NCBI GenBank assembly: GCA_019279435.1
Contig: JAAALK010000287.1
Location: 83,393,886-83,457,885 of the forward strand
Length of the DNA stretch: 64,000 bases
Direction: 5' to 3'
Source: Zizania palustris
Lineage: Eukaryota > Streptophyta > Magnoliopsida > Poales > Poaceae
Shown: positions 53,694 to 64,000 of the stretch, piece after piece
How the letters are laid out: each line of letters starts with the position of its first letter
How positions within the stretch are numbered: the first letter of the stretch is position 1
The notes under the pieces: generated by a model
What the model was told of the DNA's origin: nothing
Seen by the model: only the letters and a program-made list of their open reading frames with translations
Databases searched by the model: none
Made by a program: the position numbers and the translations under genes

Positions 53694-54823
53694 TGTTGAC
53701 GCCAAGATTTGGTAAGCCCAGGCCCACCAAGGATGCCGCGCGGTCAACAGGAGTCAACAGAGTCCGGTCAAAGGTTGTCAAAGAAGCCCATTTGTATTGT
53801 TAAAACATGACCAAATATGAACAAGCCGATGAAGGAGAGATAAGATAATGATCCCAAATCGGTTACAATGTAAATTACTTGGACGACAAGTCTCCAGACT
53901 ATAAATGTGTATCTAATTAGTTAGGTTTACAGGACATATACACAATTAATCACAACAAACTACTACTTTCGGTGCATCGGCACCCTTGGATTCCCAAGGT
54001 TAATCCCTGTGGGACTTGGCACTTGGAACCGGGCTACATCATCTCGATCTTCAGCGAAGAGGTGAGTCCAGCCACTCTGAAGGTCACGTCAACTAGGTTC
54101 GTGTTCTTCAAGGTTGTATCATATCAATCTCTTGAGGTATTGGCCCAATTGGTGCGGTCGTCGGTTTTATCTTGGTATATTTTGCTAGGTCTAAGGTTGC
54201 ATCGTTTTGATCTCATAGATTGATGTGAATTGGGTATCATAGTTTGAGGCTTTGTCGGTTATGTCCGACATCTTGATCTATTTTATTTGGTTCAATCTAT
54301 GTACCATTCATCTAAATAAAATATGCCCCATGCATTGAAGTGTTATTGATTTATCGTGATTAGCGATTGTCTTGGTTAGGTCCAATCTCGTAGTTACAGT
54401 GATTTAATGGTATGAGTATGTTGTTTGGCATTCTAAATTTCGTTTCTATCAGATTACAAACCGATAGGTTATCTTTGTTTCCACACTATGTTCCATCCGT
54501 GCCTTGGAGACACTCATCGGCCTTTACACATGAGGATTTATCCTATCGGTCGATAGAATGTTCAGTCCGATAAGTGTGGGTCCAGTCATCGGCCCTATGG
54601 CAGATCGGCGCATTTATTCTTGTTTATTTTATTCTCACCATAGTCATTGGCTCAATGGCCGATCGGCGGTACTACTAACATTATTACTTGTGATTCCTTA
54701 TCGGTTGCATGGTCAAAATGATTGGCATGCTCCGAACTTTCTTTTTCTTCTAAGATTATAGGTTCTACAGTGGAGTTAAGAAGATCTTCCAGGCCACGTG
54801 TGTGACCTAGAAATACACCAACA
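53694..54823 (+). repeat. Probable LTR of Gypsy element G
   Basis: Begins TGTTGACGCCAAG after a purine-rich tract. It contains a TATA-like ACTATAAATG near 53900 and a GGTGCATCGGCACCC hairpin near 53970, and may end CACCAACA at 54823. The right boundary is uncertain (54700-54830), and no target duplication or partner LTR is in the window. Confidence 0.4.
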
Positions 54824-55615
54824 GATGCATGCACAACTGAACATGTATTAGAAAACTCAGCAATGTAAAAACTTTTTTCTGTCTTGTTCTTTCTTCTTTT
54901 CGAATATACCATTCTTTCTCTTTTTTGATCTCTCTTTTTAATCTATTTTCACTCCACAAAACACACTATAATAAAAGATAACATCAAAATCACTTGATAC
55001 AACTTGTTGTGAACGTTGCACGATGCAAATTTTGGAAGCAAGCTTTGAAAACTCTAGGTCTCCAAAACTCAATATTCTAGGCTGAATTTGGAGAAACTAA
55101 AATTGTCGAACCTGGCAAAGCCATAAAGATTTGGATGTAACTTTTTTTGTAGTTCTCCGGAATGTACTTATTTTCTTGATTTTGAGTCTATATGTAAAAT
55201 TTATGGTTGTTTACCAAACAAGGTGCAAATTAGGAAATTTCTGCATAATTCCTTCTCTGGTCGGCTATCACATGATCTTCTCAATAGGTTTTGCGGATAA
55301 AACAAGGAGGCTAGTGGTGCAAGGCATTTTGCAACATGACTAAAGAAAACTTGCAATGCCGGAAAAACAACACAAGCAGTTGTAATCTGAAATTAGCCAA
55401 ACTTGATCTCTTATGGAAGGCTCTCACGACAAAGCAAAACATGGACTATACTCCAAGAACGTTACTCTAAACTAGCAACTAGACTTGAACTCGGACTCAA
55501 ATTCAATAAAGCAACACTGAAATTAAATTTACGAAAAAGGCACAATAGGGCTTGGACAATGGAAAACTAATCTATGATGAAACATGAAAAAAATTGTGGC
55601 TTTTAGCAGACTCTC
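54824..55615 (-). other. Leader of older CRM-like element H, left piece
   Basis: Non-coding, AT-rich DNA up to the GGTAA duplication of CRM2. It is assigned to H because the sequence that continues across CRM2 (63043-63100) ends in a degenerate primer-binding site and an LTR terminus, homologous to the CRM2 leader end. No coding region of H survives here. Confidence 0.4.
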
Positions 55616-55620
55616 GGTAA

Positions 55621-56467
55621 TGATGCGCACGGGTGCCCGATCTTCTGTCAGAGGGGGTAAACTCGATTGGTGGAGGACTCGATGTTGACGATCCGACTTC
55701 CGATAAGCACTGATCTGAACCCCGCAATCGCTACACCATGGCTCCGTTGGTTATCAACCACACACGAACACAATTGACCTCGCCAAGAAGGCTTATCCCT
55801 GCATGCGAATCGAGAACACAAGCAAGAACATGTAAACACAATCTCACAAACAAATGAAAGATCGATTTCTCGAGCGGGGTTCCACAATCTGATGAACGTC
55901 AGAGTTCAATCTGCAAGGCAGTCGAAACTAAGCAAAACCCAACCCTAATTCATGACGGCTATAGAGTATTAATACCTAGGGTTTGTGTAAATTCTTCCCT
56001 AATGTTGGGCTTATGGCCCCAAATGGATACAAGGCCCAAAGTGGCCCAAATTGGTGACGCAACACCTTATGACTTGTTCGGACTACACAGAACATTTTGT
56101 AACGAACCAGGACTTGGCACCATTGGAAATATATTTTCGTTATCGTTCCAATGCCTTAAAGAACACCTCAATCTGCCTCTGTACGAGAAAGTTATGCTCG
56201 TTTTAATGAAGGGTGTTCTGCTGAAACCGAACCAAAATCGGAGTTTGAAGTGCAATCCGAATTGGATTGTTGTGCCGCCTATGCCTCTTGTGTTTGTTCC
56301 AGAAGTGCTTCTCCCAAGTTCCTTAGAGTCAAAATATCACCCATAAGTAGCATCCCATCCATATCCATATCCATATCATTATGTAAAGTAAGAAACGAGA
56401 CCGAGTGATTGGTCCAGGAATGATAGAGTGTTGGATGTCTTTATCATTGTTATCGATGTCCTCATCA
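55621..56467 (-). repeat. 3' LTR of CRM2 (847 bp)
   Basis: From TGATGCGCACGGG to GTCCTCATCA. On the minus strand it begins with the polyprotein tail (GEDDEDI). Compared with the 5' LTR it lacks about 33 bases near 56392 that in the 5' copy read into TRFRARKLYYEV, so the polyprotein end is damaged in the copy that would be translated. Confidence 0.85.
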
Positions 56468-59400
56468 TCCTCCCCATCTTGAATTGGTGTTGTACTCGAC
56501 TCAAACTCGTCTTCTTCTCCCAAATATGGCTTCAAATATGAAATATTAAATGTGGGGCAAACTCCAAAATCTACAGGCAACTCAAGCTAGTATGCATTGT
56601 CATTGATTTTCTTAACTATCTTGAAAGGACCATTAGCTCGAGGCATCAATTTAGACTTTCTCAAATCTGGAAATCTATCTTTACGCAAGTGTAACTAAAC
56701 AAGATCACCTATTTCAAAGGTTAAATATCTCCTACCCTTACTACCAGCAATTTTATACTTTTTGGTCATCTTCTCAATGTGTTCTTTAGTTGTGGTATGT
56801 AATTTCAGATTAAAATCAGCACGTGTCTTAGCATCTAAATGCACATGTTCATAAGTAGGCAATGGCAAAAGATCAACGGGAGCACGAGGATTAAAGCCAT
56901 ACACAACCTAGAAAGGACTCACCTTGGTGGTAGAATGTATTGCTCGATTATATGCAAACTCCACATGAGGTAAACATTCTTCCCACATCTTCAAATTCTT
57001 CTTCAAAACAGCCCGCAACATGGTGGATAATATATGATTAACTACCTCTGTTTGCCCATCTGTTTGAGGGTGGCATGTGGTGGAGAATAGCAGCTTTGGT
57101 CCCAACTTGCACCATAAAGTGGCTAAAGAACTTCGCATCGCGATCAGAGACAATAGTGGTGGGTACTCCATGTAGGCGAATGATATCCATAAAAAACAAA
57201 TCAACAATGTTTGTAGCATCATCGCTCTTCTGACAAGGTATAAAATGTGCCGTTTTTGAGAATCGATTGACCACCACAAATATACTATCCCTCCCCCTCT
57301 TTGTTCTAGGTAAACCTAAGACAAATTCCATTGATATATACTCCCAAGGAATGCTAGGAACAGGAATGGGCATATAAAGTCCAAAGGGATTCAAGTGTGA
57401 CTTAGCTTTGTTACATGTAGTGCAGTGTGAGACGTAGCGCACGACATCCCACCGCATCCTTGGCCAAAAGAAGTGTGTGGATAGCACGTCCTCAGTTTTC
57501 TTCACTCCAAAATGTCCCATCAATCCTCCCTCGTGAGCTTCCTGTAAAAACAAAAGGCGAATGGAGCTAGCTAGTATGCATAGCTTGTTAGCACGATATA
57601 ATAAACCATCATTCATCACATATTTATTCCAAGTTCGGCACTCTATAATTTTCAAAAGCATCCTTAAAGTCTAGATCAGTAGCATATAACTCTTTTATTA
57701 TTTCTAGAACAAATATCTTATGGTCAAGCTGAGATAACATAGTAAAACACATGGATAAAGCATCTGCAATGATATTGTCTTTACCATGTTTATGTTTAAT
57801 GATGTATGGAAATGACTCTATGAACTCAACCCATTTTGCATGTCGCTTATTTAGTTTTGCCTGACTTCTAATATGTTTCAAGGATTCATGATCAGAATGA
57901 ATGACAAACTCCTTAGGCCAAAGGTAATGTTGCCAAGTCTCTAACACTCGAACTAAAGCATATAACTCATTATCATAAGTAGAATAATTTAGATTAGGTC
58001 CATGCAATTTTTCACTAAAGTAAGCAACAGGTTTACCTTCATGTATGAGAACTCCGCCTATCCCAATCCCACTAGCATCACATTCAAGCTCAAATGTCTT
58101 ACCAAAGTCAGGAAGTTGGAGTAGAGAGGCATGTGTAAGTTTCTCCTTAAGTACGTTAAAAGCTTGTTCTTGTGCTGGGCCCCATGTGAATGAAGCTCCC
58201 TTCTTTGTCAACTCATTGAGTGGAGCAGCAATGGTGCTGAAATTCTTTACAAACCGTCGATAAAAACCAGCAAGTCCATGAAAACTTCTCACTTGCGTGA
58301 CGGTTTGAGGTGTTGGCCAGCTCTTGATGGCTTCAATTTTCACTTCATCTACCTCAATACCCTGTGGAGTAACAACATAGCCAAGAAATGAGACTCAATC
58401 CATACAAAAAGTACACTTTTTAATATTACCGAATAAGCGTGCATCTCTTACAGCATTAAAAACAGCACGCAAATGATTCAAATGGTCATCAATAGACCTA
58501 CTATATCAAGATATCATCAAAGTAAACCACCACAAATTTGCCAATAAAGACTCTCAATACTTCATTCATTAAACGCATGAAAGTGCTAGGTGCATTAGTT
58601 AACCCAAAAGGCATGACTAACCACTCATATAAACCAAACTTAGTTTTGAAAGTTGTTTTCCATTCATCTCCTAATTTCATTCTAATTTGGTGGTATCCAC
58701 TACGCAAGTCAATCTTTGAGAAAATGATAGACCCACTCAATTCATCAAGCATATCATCTAACCTAGGAATAGGATGACGATACCTTATTGTAATATTATT
58801 GATGGCTCTACAATCAACACACATACGCCAACTACCATCTTTCTTAGGGACTAAAAGAACAGGCACAACACATGGGCTAAGGCTCTCTCGTACGTACCCA
58901 CGGTCCAGAAGTTCTTGGACTTGTCGCTGAATTTCTTTAGTCTCCTCCGGATTTGTTCTATATGCAACACGGTTTGGCAATGCCGCTCCTGGGATCAAGT
59001 CAATTTTATGCTCAATACCTCGAATAGGTGGCAGCCCTGGAGGCATCTCTGCTAGAAACACATCCTTATACTCCTGCAAAAGGTTAGTGACAGTAGGAGG
59101 CAACGAGGTGGAAGAATCCTCAAATGAAAACAAAACTTCTTTGCATATCAATGTATAACAAGGAGAATCAAACTCATTAACATCAACTAAATCAGATTTA
59201 GTAGCAAGCATAACACCCCCCTTCAATTTAATTCCGTCCGACTTAGAGCTATTATCTTTCTTATCTTTCTTAGGTAGGAAAATAGTGTTAGCTACTTGGT
59301 GATTTTCAGATTGTGATGCAATCTCCTTCTTGCTATTCTCAATACTCTCTTTCTCACATTGCATAATTTCAGTGGGAATCATAGGAAGCAAAGTAATTTT

Positions 59401-60189
59401 CTTTCCCTTATGCATAAGTGTATATTTGTTACTCCTACAATGATGTGTAGCATCCGTATAAAATTCCCACGGCCTACCCAATAAAAGTGAATATGCTTGC
59501 ATGTGTACAACATCAAAATCAGCAAAGTCATGGTACGTACCAATGAAAAAGTGCACTCTCGCAGAGTGTGTTACCTTGACCTTACCACTATTGTTGAACC
59601 ACTGAATGTAGTATGGATGAGGATGTGGACGTGTGGTCAATCCAAACTTATTAACCAGATCTAAGCTCACCAAATTGTTGTTACTCCCTCCGTCAATTAT
59701 GACACGAACACGACGATCATTGACAATGAGGAACATTTGAAATAAGTTATGTCGCTGTAGTGTGTCTGTTTGCTCCACTTGAGTGTTTAAAACACGTTGT
59801 ACAATCAACGCCTGATACTTCTCGGTGGCGGCAGTACCTAAAATCTCCTCGCCGTCACTTTCAGTCTCCTCATCGTCACCTGCATTGTTAGTACCACCAT
59901 CATCAATATCACTAGCACTAACATACCCACCATCCTCAGTAGCAATGAATGTCCATCTCTGGCTTGGGCAATATCTCATGAAATGGTCCTTCCCTTTGTA
60001 ATTATGGCAAATGACTCCACTGGTTCGACCTGTAGAAGCAACTGATGATGAACTATTTGCTGGTAGGGATGTTTTACTCTTATCCCCTAGTGGTAGTGAA
60101 GACGACGGTGCTGCTGAATGTGCCCATGGTATGAAGGGGGCAGTAGACCGTGCAGGAGAAGGTAGTGTTGATTTTCCTATTGTAGGCAA
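56468..60189 (-). pseudogene. pol (and gag end) of CRM2, broken
   Basis: From 60189 downward: the end of gag with a knuckle-like CHNYKGKDHFMRYC, protease with VIIDGGSNNN (the usual D-S-G replaced by D-G-G), then reverse transcriptase to YFDDILI. A stop follows directly after that motif (58501). RNase H (ECDASGIGIGGV) lies in another frame at 57624-58343, integrase with its HHCC finger (CTTCNKAKS) and catalytic core at 57038-57661 and 56908-57279, and the C-terminal GSKGRRYLTFEIGDLV module at 56695-56904. The tail FGVCPTFNISYLKPYLG runs into the LTR at 56467. At least three frameshifts and several stops mean no functional product. Confidence 0.85.
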
Positions 60190-60228
60190 TGCTCTTGTGT
60201 CAGTGAAGTTGCTCTTCGACTTCAGCTA

Positions 60229-61073
60229 TCATCCCTGCAATTCTCTTTCTGCCTTCATAGAAAGGTAAAATAATCTATTCAGAGAATTATATTCCTTATA
60301 ATCAACTATGTCATGTATTTCTCTTCTTAAGCCACCAAAAAATCTAGCCATTTTACCATCCTCATCCTCAACTACCTCACAATGTAACATTCCTATTTGC
60401 AGTTCTTGGTAGTACTCCTCTACAGATTTATTTCCCTGGTTTAAACACTGTAATTTTTGACGCAAATCACGTTTATAAGTAGTGGGGACAAATCTACCAC
60501 GCATAGCTCTCTTCAGCCCATCCCATGTGTCAAGTGCTAAGCCTACATTTGATAGCTCATTCCACCAAATAATAGCAAAATCGGTAAACTCACTAGTGGC
60601 TTGTCTAACTTATGAATTTTTGGAACAAGATGAGAGTTAAAAAAAATTTCTACTGTCATCTCCCAATTCAGATATGTCTCAGCATCATAAGAGCCAGAAA
60701 AAGGTGGTATGCTGAACTTAACCTTAGCGAACGAATTATCAGCACGACTGTTGTTTTCATTATTACCTACCATACCTTGATGTCGTGGAGTTCATTGACG
60801 GGGAGGGGAGTTTCGAGCAAGGGGGTGGATATACTCTTCTTGATTTATGCCATCTGCCTCGAGATCCTCAGCTCTATCGTTAGGTGGCGCTTGATGTGTC
60901 TCTATGTTCTCCATCCTAGTGACGAGGGTGGCAATGCTCCTCTCTATCCTCTCCAATCTATTCTCATTGTCCTGGTTACTCTTAATGATGTTTGCATTGA
61001 GTTCTTGCAGCAACTTTCCAAGTTCAAACTTGGACACACATTTATCTCCATCGCCTTGGTGTGATCCTACCAT
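60229..61073 (-). pseudogene. gag of CRM2, broken
   Basis: Starts MVGSHQGDGDK at 61073 with a heptad-like coiled coil (LEELNANIIKSN...LERIERS), then a stop at 60792-60794. It continues with FAKVKFSIPPFSGSYDAETYLNWE, the conserved gag core shared with CRM1, a frameshift near 60650, and FVPTTYKRDLRQKLQCLNQ and SVEEYYQEL up to a stop at 60229. It is the capsid protein of the element and cannot be made as one chain. Confidence 0.82.
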
Positions 61074-62159
61074 GGTTAGTGGAAACACAAAACACAAACA
61101 AGCTCACAAGTGCGTTAGTTTCCTTTGAGCTACTAGGATGTGGAATCGCTCACACTCAAGCATTTCACCAAGTTCTTGCAAGGTTCTTACCAATCGTAGC
61201 AGGTGGCACAACCTGTTGGCTTGGGGATGATACCGTTGAAGTCGTGCGTTTAGCGATTGCTAGCTAGTCACCGTAGTGATCAGAAGGAAGGTGGAGCTCG
61301 GAAGGCTGATCTTTAGTAGCAAGGATTATCACAAATCGACAACAGTTAGTAAAGCTCAATAATAATCCACAATACTTGTCTTAGTTGCTGGTCTAACTTG
61401 TGCTCCTAGAAATGACGAGAAGAGAAGCCAACTCTAATAATAAGAACACCAAAAACAACACTTAGAAATATAGGTAACAACGCTGAACTTAAACTAGAAC
61501 AACTTCCTCCTCTTATGCCTCACATATTTTTTCTTTTCTTTCTTTTCTCTTTTTTTGGCCTCTTTTTTTTTTCTTTTGGGCCTCTATTTTTTTCTCCTTT
61601 TTTACAGATTTCTCAAACAATAAGTACTCAACAAGGTACCCGAAAAGGAAGAAGTTATGCTGGCTGCAAACAAAAACCCCTCTAGAACTCTGTCTTCCCG
61701 ACAGAATTTTGCCCCCTTACCCCAATCGGAATTGGCTTCGCTCATGGCTGGATGCGTTTTTTTGTCCCGATCATTTTGACAGGTGGTAGATCTCAAACAG
61801 AGTCCGTATGCAAAAGTTATGATTGTTTTACTGAGGCAAGGTCTAACTGACCCTGAACCGACTCTGACTAGGGTTTAGGGTTGGATTCGAATATCCCGGG
61901 ACTAAACAAAGTTATGGATTTGACTCGCGATCAAGAACCCAACTCAAAACAAGCAACCCGACATTGAACATGGATCAAAACTCAGCAATACGACACCGTG
62001 ACGAAATTGCAAAGGCTCAAAACAGTAGACGATAAGGATAATTTGCCCTAGATGTCTACGACTCTTTTTTGCGCCTTTTTCTGGAGTTCTAGGAGAAGGC
62101 AAAGAACAATCTAAGGGATACAGTGATACCTGATGGGCAACTTGGGCTCTAATACCACT
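61074..62159 (-). other. Leader and primer-binding site of CRM2
   Basis: Non-coding 5' leader of about 1.1 kb on the minus strand, with a T/C-rich low-complexity tract at 61525-61600 (A/G-rich in the element's own sense, as in CRM1). The primer site is TGGTATTAGAGC (minus strand, 62146-62157), the initiator methionine tRNA site with one change. Confidence 0.75.
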
Positions 62160-63037
62160 TGATGCACACGGGTGCCCGATCTTTCATCAGAGGGGGTAAA
62201 CTCGATTGGTGGAGGACTCGACGTTGACGATCCGGCTTCCGATCAGCACTGATCCGAACCTCACAATCGCTATACCACGACTCTGTTGGTTATCAACCAC
62301 GCATGAACGTGATTGACCTCGCCAAGAAGGCTTATCCTTGCATGCGAATCGAGAACAATAGCAAGAACACGAAAACACAATCTCACAAACAGATGAAAGA
62401 TCGATTTCTCGAGCAGGGTTCCACAATATGACGAACGTCGGAGTTCAATCTGCAAGGCAGTTGAAACTAAGAAAAACCCAACCCTAATTCATGACGGCTA
62501 TAGAGTATTAATATCTAGGGTTTGTGTAAAGTCTTCCCTAATGTTGGGCTTAAGGCCCTAAATGGATATAAGGCCCAAAGTGGCCCAAAATGGTGACGCA
62601 ACACCTTATGACTTGTTTGGATGACACAGAACGTTTCGTAACGAACCAGGACTTGGCACCAGATTCATTGGAAAGATATTTTCGTTATCTTTCCAACGCC
62701 TTAAAGAACACCTCAATCCGCCTCCGTACGAAAAAGTTATGCCCGTGTTAATGAAGGGTGTTCTATTGAAACCGAACTAAAATCGGAGTTTGAAGTGGAA
62801 TCCGAATTGGATTGTTGCGCCGCCTCTCCCTCTTATGTTTGATCCAGAAGTGATTCTCCCAAGTTCCTTAGAGTCAAAATATCACCCATAAGTAGAATCC
62901 CATCCATATCCATATTATTATATAAAGTAAGAAACGAACACACCTCATAATAAAGCTTGCGGGCACGAAAACGAGTGATTGGTCTAGGAATGATAGAGTG
63001 TTAGATGTCTTTATCATTGTTATCGATGTCCTCATCA
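62160..63037 (-). repeat. 5' LTR of CRM2 (878 bp)
   Basis: From TGATGCACACGGG to GTCCTCATCA, followed by GGTAA. It keeps the segment near 62940-62985 that encodes TRFRARKLYYEV on the minus strand and that is deleted in the 3' LTR. Confidence 0.87.
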
Positions 63038-63042
63038 GGTAA

Positions 63043-63100
63043 ATACAATAATAACGATAAATTGATTTATCCAATGGGCAACTTTCGTTCTGATTCCACT
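63043..63100 (-). other. Primer-binding region of older CRM-like element H
   Basis: CCAATGGGCAACTTTCG..TGATTCCACT is a diverged version of the CRM2 primer region (TGATGGGCAACTTGGG..AATACCACT). On the minus strand it reads TGGAATCAGAAC at 63087-63098, two mismatches from TGGTATCAGAGC. It continues the leader at 54824-55615, from which CRM2 separates it. Confidence 0.6.
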
Positions 63101-64000
63101 TGATGTTCTTTTGGTGGCTTGATCTTCCGATAGGTTCGAGCGAGAAGAGGAGTGGACACTCATGTCTTAAGGCTTCCGATCAACTTTCGCATATGTCTTT
63201 GAATTTGACTTTAGGTATGTTTTCTAGTCTTTCAAACATTGTAATTTTTAAAATCGGTATATATAAATTTTCGACAAATTTTTTTATAAAACCATGTATC
63301 GACTTTTTAGCATTAAAATTCAATCGTTTAAACTCATAAATAATTATCGTAAGAAAGCTCGTATAAACTCATAAATAATTATAAGAAATATTCTTTGCCT
63401 AATTCAATATCGCATTGTGGCTTATAGATGGATGGACGTATTTCTATTAAAAATATGTGCAAAATTTTAATTCCAATTTTTATTAGGAGGAAAAACTCAT
63501 AGATGAACAATGATACATAAAGAAATACTAGGAGGCATTTGACGTACTTCAAGAAACACATGTTGTCAATAAACATAAGAATTACTTACTTGATCAACGA
63601 AATAGCGGAAGACTGTTGTAGAGAAAGTAGTCGCGTTGAGATTCATATGAGCGGTCACGCACAAAGCTGCCCAAAAATCTAATTGCCGCCCCGTGCAGGT
63701 GTTCTCTGCGGCAATGGTTTAGAGATCCCGCTCTTCTTCCAATCTAGTGCACGCCGAAAAGAAAGTCGATGAAGTCTAAGAAGCGCAGCAAACTCAAGGC
63801 AGTGGAGGAGAGATGGGAAGGAAAGAATGAAGATCAAAAGGCTGTCTTCAGATTGGACGTCTCAACTCTTTTATAGACAACTATAGCCATGGTAGAATAA
63901 ATTATGAACTTATTATTAGTAATTGCCAAATTCATATCACATAAATTTGACCACAAATACTAGTAATGGAAGTTTTAAATCTCTTATTCAAAACGACTAG
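63101..64000 (-). repeat. Partial 5' LTR of element H
   Basis: Begins TGATGTTCTTTTGG after the primer region and runs off the window without showing the opposite terminus. A minus-strand TATA box CTATAAAAG is present near 63868-63876, and a short repeated AACTCATAAATAATTAT occurs at about 63331 and 63366. No coding sequence. Confidence 0.5.

Larger units (their letters stand above)
55621..63037 (-). mobile_element. CRM-like Gypsy retrotransposon CRM2, decayed
   Basis: LTRs 55621-56467 and 62160-63037 are flanked by GGTAA (55616-55620 and 63038-63042). On the minus strand the LTR starts TGATGAGGACATCG right after the purine tract GATGGGGAGGA, and the polyprotein frame continues into it, as in CRM1. 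Gag, protease, reverse transcriptase, RNase H and integrase are present in Gypsy order but broken by several frameshifts and stops. The LTRs differ by about 8 percent in the part compared, plus a 30-odd-bp deletion, so it is much older than CRM1. Confidence 0.82.

Noticed and set aside
61525..61610. T/C-rich tract as a polypurine primer of another element
   Set aside because: It lies in the middle of the CRM2 leader without an LTR terminus beside it and matches the purine-rich leader tract of CRM1.

Overview
This window is plant repeat DNA, almost certainly from a grass. I find no host gene, rRNA or tRNA gene. Nearly every base can be assigned to nested LTR retrotransposons plus one CACTA transposon end. 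The case for a grass rests on the element families: Sirevirus-type Copia elements with Opie/Ji-like organisation, CRM-type Gypsy elements, a Tat-type Gypsy element with an antisense gene, and CACTA ends with GGCGGGC-rich subterminal repeats. I cannot name the species.

Layout. (1) 1-614: right end of a CACTA transposon, inserted in a Sirevirus pol fragment (D, + strand, 615-1687). (2) 1688-2936 plus 33119-34165: an old Angela/Tork-like Copia element (F, minus strand), split by the next element. (3) 2937-33113: a Tat-like Gypsy element (E, minus strand, duplication CTCAT) with gag but no pol, and a TATA-equipped, intron-containing antisense gene on the + strand at 5945-9200. E is interrupted by a Sirevirus solo LTR (3277-5386, duplication AGGGG), a 3.2-kb Gypsy-type solo LTR (10677-13851, duplication GGGCA) and a complete young Sirevirus A (14339-31944, minus, duplication ACTTG). 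The gag of A is in turn split by a very young CRM-type element, CRM1 (22913-29702, +, duplication TGTTC), whose gag-pol frame is fully open. (4) 34166-52417: a decayed Sirevirus C (minus), whose 5' LTR holds the nearly intact Sirevirus B (39650-51157, +, duplication ATGGG). (5) 52418-54823: remains of another Gypsy element (G). (6) 54824-64000: an older CRM-like element (H) split by a decayed CRM-like element, CRM2 (55621-63037, minus, duplication GGTAA).

Relative ages follow from nesting and by-eye LTR comparison. CRM1 has about one difference in 575 bp. A has about six substitutions plus a 26-bp indel in about 1.96 kb, and B about a dozen in about 2.09 kb. E and CRM2 LTR pairs differ by roughly 8-10 percent in the parts compared. 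Three CRM-like elements in 10 kb plus a young one nearby suggest centromeric or pericentromeric DNA, but that is inference.

No new defence or metabolic system is present. The most unusual items are the antisense spliced gene inside the gag-only Tat-like element, the intact and recent CRM1, the LTR-encoded C termini of the CRM polyproteins, the conserved but shifted gag/pol junction of the Sireviruses, and the Sirevirus LTRs whose ends are conserved while their centres differ.
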